DNA of 64,000 nt from Streptomyces exfoliatus (GCF_000725545.1 NZ_JNZP01000005.1:62001-126000); one strand, 5' to 3'. Positions 42,368 to 51,960 are shown, counted from the stretch's first letter. Notes: generated by a model from the sequence alone, not told the origin. Translations and numbers: made by a program.

Positions 42368-42991
42368 ATGAGCCCCGAGATCCATCTCGCCCAGCAGCCG
42401 GAGGCCGACGCCCTCCTCGGCCGGTCCCCGCTCGCCGCGCTCGTCGGCATGCTCCTCGACCAGCAGGTCCCGATGGAGTGGGCCTTCTCCGGGCCGTACA
42501 CCATCGCCACCCGGCTCGGCGCGGACGATCTCGACGCGCACGAGATCGCCGCCCGGGACCCGGAGGAGTTCGCCGCCCTGCTCTCCGAGAAGCCGGCCGT
42601 GCACCGCTACCCGGGGTCGATGGCGCAGCGCGTGCAGCAGTTGTGCCGGTTCCTCGTCGAGGAGTACGGGGGCGATGCCGAGGCCGTCTGGGCGGACGCC
42701 GCCACGGGGAAGGAGCTGCTCACGCGGCTCCAGGCGCTGCCCGGCTTCGGGAAGCAGAAGGCGCAGATCTTCCTGGCCCTGCTCGGCAAGCGGTACGGGG
42801 TGCGGCCCACCGGCTGGCGGGAGGCGGCGGGACCGTACGGCGAGCAGGGCTCGTACCGCTCGGCGGCCGACATCACCGGGCCGGAGTCGCTGGCGAAGGT
42901 GCGTGCGCACAAGCAGGAGATGAAGGCCGCCGCGAAGGCGGAGAAGGCAGAGAAGGCGGAGAAGGCCGCGAAAGCCGCGAAGGACACCTAA
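42368..42991 (+). CDS. HhH-GPD type base-excision repair protein
   Basis: The 207-aa protein is an actinobacterial HhH-GPD family member: LAALVGMLLDQQVPMEWAFSGPY (22-44), ending in the helix-hairpin-helix LQALPGFGKQKAQIFLALLGKRYG. The usual catalytic Lys or Asp of Nth/MutY glycosylases is not obvious, so activity is uncertain. The C-terminus is an Ala/Lys/Glu repeat tail (AAKAEKAEKAEKAAKAAKD). Confidence 0.88.
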   Translation: MSPEIHLAQQPEADALLGRSPLAALVGMLLDQQVPMEWAFSGPYTIATRLGADDLDAHEIAARDPEEFAALLSEKPAVHRYPGSMAQRVQQLCRFLVEEYGGDAEAVWADAATGKELLTRLQALPGFGKQKAQIFLALLGKRYGVRPTGWREAAGPYGEQGSYRSAADITGPESLAKVRAHKQEMKAAAKAEKAEKAEKAAKAAKDT

Positions 42992-43121
42992 TCCTCCGGG
43001 AATTGATAATTCCACATTCCAATCCTGTTCCTTGCGAGAGGAATTGTGGAGAAGGTGTTCACAGAACGCCCGGCGGATCGCTAACTTCCCCTCAACCTCG
43101 TCCGTAACGGGAAGGACTTCT

Positions 43122-44675
43122 GTGAACGCTACCCAGCGCCGAGCCGCGGCCATTCTGGCCGCCGCCGCCCTCGCCACCCCGCTGGTCCTCTCCTCCCCGG
43201 CCACCGCCGGGCAGGACCCCGCGGCCGCACCCGCCCGCGATGCCGCCAGGCTGGCGAAGAAGCTGGTCCGCGAAACGTCCGCTCAGGACGCCTACAAGCA
43301 CCTGCAGAAGTTCCAGGCGATATCCGACTCGGCCGGCGGCAACCGCGCCGCCGGAACGCTCGGCCACGACGCCTCGGCCGCGTACGTGTACACGCAGCTC
43401 AAGAAGGCCGGCTACGACGTCTCGTACGAGAAGTTCGACTTCATCTACACGGAGACGCTCACCGAGAAGGCCTCCGTCGTCGGCACCACGCCCCAGCCGC
43501 TCGACATCAGGGCGATGACGTACACCACCTCCACCCCCGTCGGCGGCATCACCGCCGCCCTCGCCGCCGTGCCCGTCGACGCCGACGGCACCACCGGCTG
43601 CGAGCCGGGCGACTACGCCTCCGGCACCTTCACCGGCAAGATCGCGCTGATCAAGCGCGGCGGCTGCTCCTTCGCGATCAAGCAGCAGCAGGCCGCCGCG
43701 GCGGGCGCCGCCGCCGCCGTCATCTACAACAACGTCACCGGCGTCCTCTCCGGCACGCTCAGCGAGCCTGGCGCCGGCAAGATCCCGACCGGCGGCATCA
43801 GTCAGGCCGAGGGCGACCGGCTCGCCGCCGACCTCGCGAACGGCCCGGTCTCGCTCGACCTGGAGATCCGCCAGCTCCAGGAGAAGCGCGTCACCAACAA
43901 CGTCATCGCGGAGACGAAGGGCGGCAACGCCGCCAACACCGTCATGCTCGGCTCGCACCTCGACTCCGTCACCGCGGGCCCCGGCATCAACGACAACGGC
44001 TCAGGATCCGCCGGTCTCCTCCAGGCCGCCCTGGAGCTCGCCCAGTCGAAGGACAAGGTCCGCAACAAGGTCCGCTTCGCCTGGTGGTCGGCGGAGGAGG
44101 TCGGCCTCCTCGGCTCCAAGCACTACGTGAACAACCTGACGGCGCTCGACAAGAAGGAGATCAAGCTCTACCTCAACTTCGACATGATCGCCTCGCCGAA
44201 CTACGGCCTGTTCGTGTACGACGGCGACAACTCCGACGGCGTCGGCGCGGACCCGGGCCCGGAGGGCTCGGCCCAACTGGAGCGCGACATCACCGACTTC
44301 ATGGACCGGCGCGGAGTCCCGCACGAGGGCACCGACTTCACCGGCCGCTCCGACTACGGCCCGTTCATCGCGGTCGGCATCCCCTCCGGCGGCACCTTCA
44401 CCGGCGCCGAGGGCGTCAAGACCGCCGCCCAGGCGGCCAGGTACGGCGGCGAGGCGGGTGTCGCGTACGACGTGAACTACCACGCCGCGGGCGACGACCT
44501 CAGCAACGTCAACATGACGGCCTTCGACGTGAACATCGACGTCATCGCCAACGCCGTGGGCACCTACGCCCACGACATCTCCTCGCTGCGCAAGCCGGTC
44601 GTCTCCGTCCCGACCGAGGGCGACGCGGGCAGCGGCGGCGGCCTGCACGACGACCACCACGAGGTCACCGAGTAG
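43122..44675 (+). CDS. Secreted M28 family aminopeptidase with PA domain
   Basis: The 517-aa protein has a signal peptide (RRAAAILAAAALATPLVLSS, then PATAG). A PA domain (about 150-260) has GKIALIKRGGCSFAIKQQQA. The M28 catalytic domain follows with zinc ligands in GSHLDSVTAGPGINDNGSG, WWSAEEVGLLGS and NFDMIASPNYG, plus a late His in VNYHAAGDD. It resembles Streptomyces griseus aminopeptidase. GTG start after GGAAGGA, 6-bp spacing. It ends right against the convergent HerA-like gene (no gap). Confidence 0.94.
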   Translation: MNATQRRAAAILAAAALATPLVLSSPATAGQDPAAAPARDAARLAKKLVRETSAQDAYKHLQKFQAISDSAGGNRAAGTLGHDASAAYVYTQLKKAGYDVSYEKFDFIYTETLTEKASVVGTTPQPLDIRAMTYTTSTPVGGITAALAAVPVDADGTTGCEPGDYASGTFTGKIALIKRGGCSFAIKQQQAAAAGAAAAVIYNNVTGVLSGTLSEPGAGKIPTGGISQAEGDRLAADLANGPVSLDLEIRQLQEKRVTNNVIAETKGGNAANTVMLGSHLDSVTAGPGINDNGSGSAGLLQAALELAQSKDKVRNKVRFAWWSAEEVGLLGSKHYVNNLTALDKKEIKLYLNFDMIASPNYGLFVYDGDNSDGVGADPGPEGSAQLERDITDFMDRRGVPHEGTDFTGRSDYGPFIAVGIPSGGTFTGAEGVKTAAQAARYGGEAGVAYDVNYHAAGDDLSNVNMTAFDVNIDVIANAVGTYAHDISSLRKPVVSVPTEGDAGSGGGLHDDHHEVTE

Positions 44676-46352
44676 TCACCGCCGCCGGCGGGCCGTCCCG
44701 AAGAGCGAGCGGCTGATCTCCCGGCCCAGCTGGGTGCCGATCGACCGGGCCAGGGACGTGAAGATCCCGCTGCCCACCACCTGTTCGGCCAGCGAGGGCT
44801 CCTCCTTCTCCCGGGGAGCCCTCGCCCCCTTCCGCGCCTCGGCGGCCTCCTGTGCCGCGTCCTTGTCGGCCTCCTTGTCGGCCTCCTTGTCGGCCTCCTG
44901 CGCCGCCGCCTCCAGCGCCGCCGTCTCCGCCGCCCGCTGCTCGGCCGTCAGCCTCTCGTACGCCGACTCCCGGTCCACCGCCTCCGCGTACCGCCCGTGG
45001 AGCGGGGAAGCCTTCACCGCCGCGTCCAGGGCCGCCGCGTCGATCGGCGCCATCAGCGACTCGGGCGCCCGCAGCCGGGTCGCCGCCACCGGGGTCGGGG
45101 CTCCCCTGTCGCTCAGTACGGTGACCACGGCCTCGCCCGTACCGAGTCCCGTGAGCACCTCCTCCAGGTCGTACGGCGACTTCGGGAACGTCCGTACGGT
45201 CGCCCTGAGGGCCTTGGCGTCGTCCGGGGTGAAGGCGCGCAGCGCGTGCTGCACCCGGTTGCCGAGCTGGGCGAGCACGTCGGAGGGAACGTCCTTCGGG
45301 GTCTGCGTCACGAAGAACACGCCGATCCCCTTCGAGCGGATCAGCCGCACCGTCTGGGTGATCGACTCCAGGAACGCCTTCGACGCCCCGTCGAAGAGCA
45401 GATGCGCCTCGTCGAAGAAGAAGACCAGCTTCGGCTTCTCCAGGTCGCCGACCTCCGGAAGGTCGTGGAAGAGGTCCGCGAGCATCCACATGAGGAAGGT
45501 CGAGAAGAGCCGCGGCCTGTCCCGCACGGCCGGCAGCTCGAGCACCGAGACGATGCCGCGCCCGTCCGCCGCCGTCCGCAGGAACTCCGACGTGTCGAAC
45601 TCGGGCTCCCCGAAGAACCCGCCGGCGCCCTGCTGCTCGAAGGCCGTGAGCGCCCGCAGGATCACCCCGGCCGTCACCGTCGAGAGCCCGCCGATCCCCT
45701 TCAGCTCGGCCTTCCCGGTGTCCGAGACCAGGAAGGCCACCACCGCCCGCAGGTCCTTGAGGTCCACGAGCTCCAGGCCCTTGGAGTCCGCGTAGTGGAA
45801 GATCAGGCCGAGCGACTGCTCCTGCGTCCGGTTGAGCTGGAGCACCTTGGAGAGGAGCACGGGGCCGAAACCGGTCACCGTGGCGCGCACCGGGATGCCG
45901 GGGCCGGTGCCGCCGAGGCCGTAGAACTCGCAGGGGAAGCCCTTCGCCTCCCAGGTCTGACCGACCTGCGCGGCCCGCTCCCGAATCTTCTCGCCGTCCT
46001 CGCCGGGGGCCGAGACGCCGGAGACGTCGCCCTTGATGTCGGCGAGGAAGACCGGCACCCCGTGCGCCGACAGCTGCTCGGCGATCAGCTGGAGCGTCTT
46101 CGTCTTGCCGGTGCCCGTCGCGCCGGCCACCAGGCCGTGGCGGTTGAGGACGGACAGCGGGATGCGGACCGGCGCGTCCGGGTGACACACGCCGTCCCAG
46201 AGCAGGGCCCCCAGTTCGAGTGCTTCGTCGGCGAAGGCGTATCCGGTGGCGATCTCGGCGGCGGGGGCGGGGAGAGCGGGCCCGGCCGGGGCAGCCGGGG
46301 CCGGGGCGGCTTGGGCGCCCGGAGCGTCCTGCGGCTGCTCACTCACACTCAT
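44676..46352 (-). CDS. HerA-like ATPase (DUF853)
   Basis: The 558-aa HerA/FtsK-superfamily ATPase has Walker A GATGTGKT (77-84), Walker B LVFFFDEAHLLF and the DUF853 segment VFFVTQTPKDVPSDVLAQLGNR. The C-terminal part holds a charged coiled stretch with DKEADKEADKDA repeats. In archaea HerA works with NurA in end resection; the bacterial DUF853 form is stand-alone and its role is unknown. There is no NurA-like gene nearby. Confidence 0.92.
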   Translation of the reverse strand: MSVSEQPQDAPGAQAAPAPAAPAGPALPAPAAEIATGYAFADEALELGALLWDGVCHPDAPVRIPLSVLNRHGLVAGATGTGKTKTLQLIAEQLSAHGVPVFLADIKGDVSGVSAPGEDGEKIRERAAQVGQTWEAKGFPCEFYGLGGTGPGIPVRATVTGFGPVLLSKVLQLNRTQEQSLGLIFHYADSKGLELVDLKDLRAVVAFLVSDTGKAELKGIGGLSTVTAGVILRALTAFEQQGAGGFFGEPEFDTSEFLRTAADGRGIVSVLELPAVRDRPRLFSTFLMWMLADLFHDLPEVGDLEKPKLVFFFDEAHLLFDGASKAFLESITQTVRLIRSKGIGVFFVTQTPKDVPSDVLAQLGNRVQHALRAFTPDDAKALRATVRTFPKSPYDLEEVLTGLGTGEAVVTVLSDRGAPTPVAATRLRAPESLMAPIDAAALDAAVKASPLHGRYAEAVDRESAYERLTAEQRAAETAALEAAAQEADKEADKEADKDAAQEAAEARKGARAPREKEEPSLAEQVVGSGIFTSLARSIGTQLGREISRSLFGTARRRR

Positions 46353-46449
46353 GACGGCACCCCGATTTCCCTTATGTCACGGTTCGCACCAGCATCCCAC
46401 CGTCCTCGCGTGGCTGCGCCGGGAGCCGCTCGCCCGGTAGGCTTTCCGT

Positions 46450-46746
46450 GTGATCTTCAAGCGCATCGGAAACGGAAAGCCGTATCCCGACCACGGCCGG
46501 GAAAGCACCCGGCAGTGGGCGGACGTCGCCCCGCGCCCGGTCCGCCTCGATCAGCTGGTCACCACCAAGGGCCAGCTGGACCTGGAGACGCTCCTCGCCG
46601 AGGACTCCACGTTCTACGGCGACCTCTTCGCGCACGTCGTGAAGTGGCAGGGCGATCTCTACCTCGAGGACGGACTGCACCGCGCCGTCCGCGCGGCGCT
46701 CCAGCAGCGCCAGGTGCTGCACGCCCGCGTCCTGGAAATGGACTGA
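46450..46746 (+). CDS. Conserved actinobacterial ParB-like protein of unknown function
   Basis: The 98-aa protein has a ParB/sulfiredoxin-like shape: VRLDQLVTTKGQLDLETLL followed by VVKWQGDLYLEDGLHRAVRAAL, where DGLHR resembles the DGxHR motif of ParB-like nucleotide-binding folds. There is no helix-turn-helix. GTG start. It is one of the small conserved genes in this core block, upstream of the LytR_C gene. Function unknown. Confidence 0.78.
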   Translation: MIFKRIGNGKPYPDHGRESTRQWADVAPRPVRLDQLVTTKGQLDLETLLAEDSTFYGDLFAHVVKWQGDLYLEDGLHRAVRAALQQRQVLHARVLEMD

Positions 46747-46862
46747 GCCGGCCCGGTCGGCCCCGCTCCCACTGACCCTTTCGGGGTCAGTTCGCCCCCA
46801 TCCGGACGCGATCACATGATCATCAAGTAGGCATCGCCGACGGGCGGCATTACGCTGCGTTC

Positions 46863-47492
46863 ATGAGCATGCTCACTCCCCCCGGAATGGGCGGAAAGTA
46901 CCGCATCACGGGGGACGTCTACCCGCGCATGCGCCGCCCCCATCGCCGGCGCAGGATCGTCCTCGCGGCAGCTGCCGCCGTGATCGTGCTCGGCGCGGCC
47001 GGCTGGGGCACGCTCCAGCTCGTCGACGTCTTCTCCGGCGAAGAGGGGAAGAAGACCACCGCCGGGAAGCAGGCCGACTGCAAACCCGTCGCCAGGGCGA
47101 CCACCGCGCCCGCCGTGATCCTCCCCAAGCCCGGCCAGATCACGGTCAACGTCTACAACGCGACCCCGCGCAGCGGTCTCGCCAAGACGACCGCGGACGA
47201 GCTCAAGAAGCGCGGCTTCAAGATCGGCAAGGTCGGCAACGCGCCCACGGCGTACGACAAGAAGGTTCCGGGCGCCGGCCTGCTCCTCGGCGCCACGACC
47301 GCAGCCAAGGGCGCCTTCCCGGTCCTCGGCACCCAGCTCAAGGGCGCCACGACCAAGACGGACACGCGGGGCACGGCGGACGTGGACCTGATCATCGGGA
47401 CCGCCTTCAAGAACCTGGCCCCGAAAGCGACGGCGGACGCGGCCCTGGTCGCCCTGACCAAGCCCGCGCCCGTACCGACCGGAAAGTGCTGA
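46863..47492 (+). CDS. LytR_C domain membrane protein
   Basis: The 209-aa protein has a short basic cytosolic N-terminus (RMRRPHRRRR), one membrane helix (IVLAAAAAVIVLGAAGW) and an extracytoplasmic LytR_C domain (about 95-200: ITVNVYNATPRSGLAKTTADELKKRGF). LytR_C domains occur alone or attached to LytR-CpsA-Psr ligases of cell wall glycopolymers; the catalytic LCP domain is absent here. Function unknown. Confidence 0.9.
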   Translation: MSMLTPPGMGGKYRITGDVYPRMRRPHRRRRIVLAAAAAVIVLGAAGWGTLQLVDVFSGEEGKKTTAGKQADCKPVARATTAPAVILPKPGQITVNVYNATPRSGLAKTTADELKKRGFKIGKVGNAPTAYDKKVPGAGLLLGATTAAKGAFPVLGTQLKGATTKTDTRGTADVDLIIGTAFKNLAPKATADAALVALTKPAPVPTGKC

Positions 47493-47522
47493 GGATCCCC
47501 GGGATCCAGTAGTGACCACTCC

Positions 47523-47552
47523 GCCGAGCCGACGTGACGTCCACTCGGCGGA
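47523..47552. terminator. Terminator between LytR_C gene and upp
   Basis: TCCGCCGAG and CTCGGCGGA arms form a 9-bp stem between the convergent genes. A third CTCCGCCGAGCCG copy lies inside the upp 3' end, so alternative pairings are possible. Confidence 0.6.
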
Positions 47553-47565
47553 GCCGGCGTGACTT

Positions 47566-48201
47566 CTACTCCGCCGAGCCGTACATGCGGTCGCCCGCGT
47601 CGCCCAGGCCCGGGACGATGTAGCCGTTCTCGTTGAGGCGCTCGTCGACCGAGGCCGTCACGACGGTGACCGGCGTGCCCGCGAGTTCCCGCTCCATGAC
47701 CTCGACGCCCTCCGGGGCGGCGAGGAGGACGACCGCGGTCACGTCGTCGGCGCCGCGCTTGATGAGCTCCTCGATCGCCGCGACCAGCGTGCCGCCCGTC
47801 GCCAGCATCGGGTCGAGGACGTACACCTGGCGGCCCGAGAGGTCCTCCGGCATCCGCGTGGCGTAGGTCGACGCCTCCAGCGTCTCCTCGTTGCGGATCA
47901 TGCCGAGGAAGCCGACCTCGGCGGTCGGGAGCAGCCGGACCATGCCGTCGAGCATGCCGAGCCCGGCACGCAGGATCGGGACCACCAGCGGACGCGGGTG
48001 CGACAGCTTGACGCCGCTCGTGGGCGTGACGGGGGTCTCGATGTCGACCTGCTCGGTGCGGACGTCCCTGGTGGCCTCGTAGGCGAGCAGGGTGACCAGC
48101 TCGTCGGCGAGCCGACGGAAGGTCGCGGAGTCCGTGCGCTTGTCGCGCAGCGTGGTGAGCTTGTGGGCGACCAGCGGGTGATCGACGACGTGGAGACGCA
48201 T
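47566..48201 (-). CDS. upp: Uracil phosphoribosyltransferase
   Basis: This 211-aa pyrimidine salvage enzyme converts uracil and PRPP to UMP. It starts [20 protein letters not shown], with [17 protein letters not shown] and the PRPP-binding loop [11 protein letters not shown], and ends [16 protein letters not shown]. Length is normal. Confidence 0.97.
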   Translation of the reverse strand: MRLHVVDHPLVAHKLTTLRDKRTDSATFRRLADELVTLLAYEATRDVRTEQVDIETPVTPTSGVKLSHPRPLVVPILRAGLGMLDGMVRLLPTAEVGFLGMIRNEETLEASTYATRMPEDLSGRQVYVLDPMLATGGTLVAAIEELIKRGADDVTAVVLLAAPEGVEVMERELAGTPVTVVTASVDERLNENGYIVPGLGDAGDRMYGSAE

Positions 48202-48294
48202 GACTCAACAGTAGCCCGCCGCGCACTGGCGTCGACCCACGCCGCTGGGGGAAGGTGGGTGGCACGGGGACCCAGCGATGGGGTGGAGTGTCCG

Positions 48295-48492
48295 ATGCCC
48301 GACCTTGCGAAGAAGCGTGGCGAGCCCCCAGAGGAGCCTCGCCCGGAGACCGACGCGGAGCGCCGCAGGCGCCGCGCCCAGTTCCTGCGCGAGCTGAACG
48401 AGGCCAAGGCGCTGCGCGAGCGCGTCCAGCCGCGGCGCGCGCGGGCGGCCCGGATGCGCCAGGCGATGCGGATGCGCACCTTCCGCTGGTGA
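48295..48492 (+). CDS. Small basic conserved protein
   Basis: The 65-aa protein is very rich in Arg and Glu (ETDAERRRRRAQFLRELNEA, then VQPRRARAARMRQAMRMRTF) and likely forms one long helix. The composition and place between upp and the tadA block suggest a real small streptomycete gene, but it could not be assigned. ATG after GGAGTGTCCG. Low-complexity coding makes the call moderate. Confidence 0.6.
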   Translation: MPDLAKKRGEPPEEPRPETDAERRRRRAQFLRELNEAKALRERVQPRRARAARMRQAMRMRTFRW

Positions 48493-48787
48493 GGCCCGCC
48501 GGAGCCGCCACGCCCGTCCAGCCCTTCGGGTCCGCCCGCCCGCCACGCCCGTCCCGCCCCCCTCTCCCGCCTCTCCGCTGGTGAGCGGCTCCGGTCGGGC
48601 CCGCTGTGCGCCCCCTGCGCGCGCCGGGGTCGTACGCCCACCCGATCGCGGGGTCGTTCAGACTGATGCACGACGCAAGAGCAGAAGACCTCTCCTGCGG
48701 GCGCCGTTTCTGTCACGATGCCGATTGGGCGGGCATCAGGAGCGCGCCGCCGGAACGTCACACCTCTGATCAGTGGGAGAGAGTCAG

Positions 48788-49321
48788 GTGTACTTCGCCG
48801 CACTGCTCGCGCGCACCGAAGACGGGTGGGAAGCGAGCGACACGGAGCTCGACGACGTGGAGACCCTGTCGGATCTGACCGAGCTTGCCCGCGAGGCCTC
48901 GGACGACGACACGGTGATCGTCTTCATCGAGCAGGAGGACGCGTGGTTCGGGATCGTACGGATCGAGGGTGAGGAAGACCCTCGTATCTACGTCTCGGAC
49001 GGCGCCGCCGCCGCCCGTTCCTCGTACGGGGAGATCCTCACCCGGGAGATCCTCGGCGACGACCTGGACGACATCGTCGACGAGCTCGAGTCGCTGGACC
49101 TGGACGGTACGGAGGACGGGGAGCCGCTCGACGGCGTCCCGGACGAGGACGAGGACACGAGCGTGGCCGCCGAGGCCGTGCCGGCCGCTCCGGTCGGCGA
49201 CCGGCTGATCCTGGCGGACCTGGGCATGCCCCCGGCCGACCTCCTCGCGCTGGAGAGCGACGCGCTCGCGGAGATCGCGGACGCGCTGGGCGCGGCCGAG
49301 GTCCTGGAGGCCGTCCGCTAG
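48788..49321 (+). CDS. tRNA adenosine deaminase-associated protein
   Basis: The 177-aa acidic protein is typical of the family found directly before tadA in actinobacteria: VYFAALLARTEDGWEASDTEL at the start, an acidic middle (LDGTEDGEPLDGVPDEDEDT) and the C-terminal LGMPPADLLALESDALAEIADALG. GTG start after GGGAGAG. It overlaps tadA by one base, so the two are translationally linked. Its role in tRNA editing is presumed from linkage only. Confidence 0.88.
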   Translation: MYFAALLARTEDGWEASDTELDDVETLSDLTELAREASDDDTVIVFIEQEDAWFGIVRIEGEEDPRIYVSDGAAAARSSYGEILTREILGDDLDDIVDELESLDLDGTEDGEPLDGVPDEDEDTSVAAEAVPAAPVGDRLILADLGMPPADLLALESDALAEIADALGAAEVLEAVR

Positions 49322-49854
49322 TGACACACGCGGTACCCGGCCCCGACCCGAGGAGCGGGCCGACGAGCGAGCCGCTCGGCGGCCCGGTGGCGGCCGATCC
49401 CGTCCGGGACCCCTGGCGGGACGCCATGCGGCTCGCTCTCGCCGAGGCCGACGCGGCCGTGTCGGCCGGTGACGTACCGGTCGGCGCGGTGGTGCTCGCC
49501 CCCGACGGCTCGGTGCTCGCCCGCGCGCACAACGAGCGGGAGGCGGTCGGCGACCCCACGGCGCACGCCGAGATCCTCGCCCTCCGCCGGGCGGCCGCCG
49601 CGACCGGGGAGTGGCGCCTGACGGGGTGCACGCTCGTCGTGACCCTGGAGCCGTGCGTCATGTGCGCGGGCGCGCTCGTCCAGTCTCGGGTCGAGCGGGT
49701 GGTGTTCGGCGCCGTGGACGAGAAGGCGGGCGCGGCGGGTTCGCTCTGGGACCTCGTACGGGACCGCCGGCTGAACCACCGCCCCGAGGTGATCCACGGC
49801 GTGCTCGGCGAGGAGTGCGCGGAGCAGCTGACGGCCTTCTTCCGCACCCGCTGA
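49321..49854 (+). CDS. tadA: tRNA-specific adenosine deaminase
   Basis: The 177-aa enzyme converts A34 to inosine in tRNA-Arg(ACG). It has the cytidine-deaminase zinc site: HAEILALRRAAA (His and catalytic Glu) and EPCVMCAGALVQSR (PCxxC), then VVFGAVDEKAGAAGS. The first 25 residues are a variable lead; the true start may be a later Met. GTG overlaps the previous stop. Confidence 0.95.
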   Translation: MTHAVPGPDPRSGPTSEPLGGPVAADPVRDPWRDAMRLALAEADAAVSAGDVPVGAVVLAPDGSVLARAHNEREAVGDPTAHAEILALRRAAAATGEWRLTGCTLVVTLEPCVMCAGALVQSRVERVVFGAVDEKAGAAGSLWDLVRDRRLNHRPEVIHGVLGEECAEQLTAFFRTR

Positions 49855-49921
49855 ACCCCCTCCTGACCTCCTCGGGGATACGGATTTCATCGCGGCGGCA
49901 CTTTCGGCTAAGCTCTCTCTC

Positions 49922-50006
49922 GGTAGCGTGTCCGAGCGGCCGAAGGAGCTCGCCTCGAAAGCGAGTGTGGCGCAAGTCACCGAGGGTTCAAATCCCTCCG
50001 CTACCG
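49922..50006 (+). tRNA. tRNA-Ser(CGA)
   Basis: The acceptor GGTAGCG/CGCTACC, anticodon stem CTCGC/GCGAG, loop CTCGAAA (anticodon CGA), class II long variable arm and T-loop GGTTCAAATCC are present. No CCA is encoded. Confidence 0.97.
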
Positions 50007-50013
50007 CTTCGAT

Positions 50014-50047
50014 CGAAGGGCCCGGTGCATCAGCACCGGGCCCTTCG
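50014..50047 (+). terminator. Terminator after tRNA-Ser(CGA)
   Basis: A 15-bp perfect hairpin (50014-50028 with 50033-50047, loop ATCA) lies 7 bp after the tRNA. Confidence 0.85.
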
Positions 50048-50082
50048 GCGTATCCCCGTACCCCTGGCAGCGCAGGGCCGGT

Positions 50083-50130
50083 ACGGAGAAGGCCCCGGTA
50101 CGCGCGCGTGGCGCGGCCGGGGCCTTCTCC
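50083..50130. terminator. Second hairpin downstream of tRNA-Ser(CGA)
   Basis: A 16-bp perfect stem (50083-50098 with 50115-50130) with a GC-rich 16-nt loop lies here. It may be a back-up terminator. From 50131 to 50422 I see no gene or RNA; the promoter of the 54-aa gene should lie near its end. Confidence 0.6.
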
Positions 50131-50422
50131 GTAGGACGGGGGGAGCGGCATCGGGGGGACAAGCCGCTCCCCCCGATGAGAACCGGTCCTACCAGTCCTG
50201 CGCCGCAGTCAGGGGGAAGCTCGCGGCGCGGACCCCGCAGTGCGGGCCGGTTCCAGGGAGCCCTGCCGATTCCTGCCAGATCCGCCGGGCTCGACATCCA
50301 TCCTGCTCGCCCTTCACCCTTCCGGGGGGCGGCAAAAGGCCTCGATCTCCGGGTCCTTGGTCCATAAGGCCTCGGTTAGAGTGGCGCGGGCGTACGGCGG
50401 GGGAACAGGGGAGGGCTGGGCA

Positions 50423-50587
50423 ATGGCGCAAGCGAAGAAGGTCGCGTTGTACGCGGTCGTGGTCTTTGTGCTGTACACGATCATCAACTCCCCCGAGCGG
50501 GCGGCCGACCTCGTGGGCGTAGGGTTCGAGGGCATAGCCAGCGCCGCCCAGGGTGTCGGCGAGTTCATGACCGAACTCATCAATTAG
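50423..50587 (+). CDS. Small single-helix membrane protein
   Basis: The 54-aa protein has one membrane segment (VALYAVVVFVLYTIINSP) followed by an amphipathic tail (ERAADLVGVGFEGIASAAQG). ATG follows GGGGAGGGC. It is 9 bp upstream of the Dabb gene, probably the same transcript. Function unknown; it is likely a conserved Streptomyces core small protein. Confidence 0.72.
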   Translation: MAQAKKVALYAVVVFVLYTIINSPERAADLVGVGFEGIASAAQGVGEFMTELIN

Positions 50588-50596
50588 GAGCCCTCC

Positions 50597-50890
50597 GTGA
50601 TCCGCCATCTGGTCCTCTTCAAGCTCGACGAGGGCGTCGCCCGTGACGAGCCGCGCGTCGTGGCCGGCGTCGAGGCGTTCCGCGCGCTCGGTGGGCAGAT
50701 TCCGGAGCTGCGGTTCTGGGAGTGCGACTGGAACATCACGGACCGGCCGATCGCGTACGACTTCGCCATCAACTCGGCCGTCGAGGACACGGACGCGCTC
50801 CAGCGCTACCTGGACCACCCCGCGCACCAGGCCGGTGTGGCCCAGTGGCGCGAGTTCGCGACCTGGGTGATCGCGGACTACGCCTTCTAG
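50597..50890 (+). CDS. Dabb (stress-responsive A/B barrel) protein
   Basis: The 97-aa protein spans a full Dabb domain: MIRHLVLFKLDEGV at the start, RFWECDWNITDRPIAYDFAI in the middle and LQRYLDHPAHQAGVAQW near the end. It forms a dimeric ferredoxin-like barrel. Biochemical role unknown. GTG after GGAGCC. A strong terminator follows. Confidence 0.94.
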   Translation: MIRHLVLFKLDEGVARDEPRVVAGVEAFRALGGQIPELRFWECDWNITDRPIAYDFAINSAVEDTDALQRYLDHPAHQAGVAQWREFATWVIADYAF

Positions 50891-50907
50891 TCCTCGTTCG
50901 CCCTGAG

Positions 50908-50937
50908 GCCCCCTGCCGTCGAGGCGGGGGGCTTTTT
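50908..50937 (+). terminator. Rho-independent terminator
   Basis: A 10-bp GC-rich stem (50908-50917 with 50923-50932) is followed by TTTTT, the clearest classical terminator in the window. It isolates the Dabb transcript from sigF. Confidence 0.9.
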
Positions 50938-51114
50938 CGGTGTGTGACCTGGTGTGTGACCTCCCCTTTTTCCGCCATCATGCCCTCAACACGTCACTAT
51001 GCGGTGCTTGCACACAGTGGACATGTCTTGTGATGCTATGACCGCTTTTGATGGATGAGTTGACCGTAGTTGACTCAGTCGACCAGCAAGACCAGCCAAA
51101 GGGGTGGCGTGAAC

Positions 51115-51960
51115 GTGCCGGCCAGTACAGCGCCTCAAGTCCCGCCCCAGCACGAGGCAGGCGGCGTGGAGACCCCGCGCCCCCGCCCCCAGAGCACCCG
51201 CGGCGCCGACACCCGCGCCCTCACCCAGGTGCTCTTCGGGCAGCTCAAGAACCTGGAGCCGGGCACTCCGGAGCACCACCGGGTGCGCGGGGCCCTCATC
51301 GAGGCCAACCTGCCGCTCGTGCGGTACGCGGCGGCCCGCTTCCGCTCGCGCAACGAGCCGATGGAGGACGTCGTCCAGGTCGGCACCATCGGCCTGATCA
51401 ACGCCATCGACCGCTTCGACCCCGACCGGGGCGTGCAGTTCCCGACCTTCGCCATGCCGACGGTCGTCGGCGAGATCAAGCGGTACTTCCGCGACAACGT
51501 GCGCACCGTGCACGTGCCGCGCCGACTCCATGAGCTCTGGGTCCAGGTCAACGGCGCCACCGAGGACCTGACGACCGCTCACGGCCGCTCGCCCACCACC
51601 GCCGAGATCGCCGAGCGGCTGCGGATCGGCGAGGACGAGGTGCTCGCCTGCATCGAGGCGGGACGCTCGTACCACGCCACCTCCCTCGAGGCCGCACAGG
51701 AGGGCGACGGGCTGCCGGGACTGCTCGACAGGCTCGGCTACGAGGACCCCGCCCTCGCCGGTGTCGAGCACCGCGACCTCGTCCGGCACCTGCTCGTCCA
51801 ACTGCCCGAGCGGGAGCAGCGGATCCTGATGCTGCGCTACTACAGCAATCTGACGCAGTCCCAGATCAGCCAGGAACTGGGCGTCTCCCAGATGCATGTG
51901 TCAAGGCTCCTCGCCCGCAGCTTCGCGCGTTTGAGATCCGCAAACAGGATCGAGGCGTAA
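51115..51960 (+). CDS. sigF: RNA polymerase sigma factor SigF (sporulation type, SigB/F/G family)
   Basis: The 281-aa group 3 sigma factor has region 2 in [20 protein letters not shown] and [17 protein letters not shown], region 3 in [20 protein letters not shown] and region 4 in [21 protein letters not shown] with helix-turn-helix [11 protein letters not shown]. The N-terminus [12 protein letters not shown] and the pairing with a second, related sigma gene fit Streptomyces sigF, needed late in spore maturation. GTG 51115 follows AAAGGGGTGG by 7 bp; GTG 51109 is possible. No anti-sigma gene is adjacent. Confidence 0.88.
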   Translation: MPASTAPQVPPQHEAGGVETPRPRPQSTRGADTRALTQVLFGQLKNLEPGTPEHHRVRGALIEANLPLVRYAAARFRSRNEPMEDVVQVGTIGLINAIDRFDPDRGVQFPTFAMPTVVGEIKRYFRDNVRTVHVPRRLHELWVQVNGATEDLTTAHGRSPTTAEIAERLRIGEDEVLACIEAGRSYHATSLEAAQEGDGLPGLLDRLGYEDPALAGVEHRDLVRHLLVQLPEREQRILMLRYYSNLTQSQISQELGVSQMHVSRLLARSFARLRSANRIEA

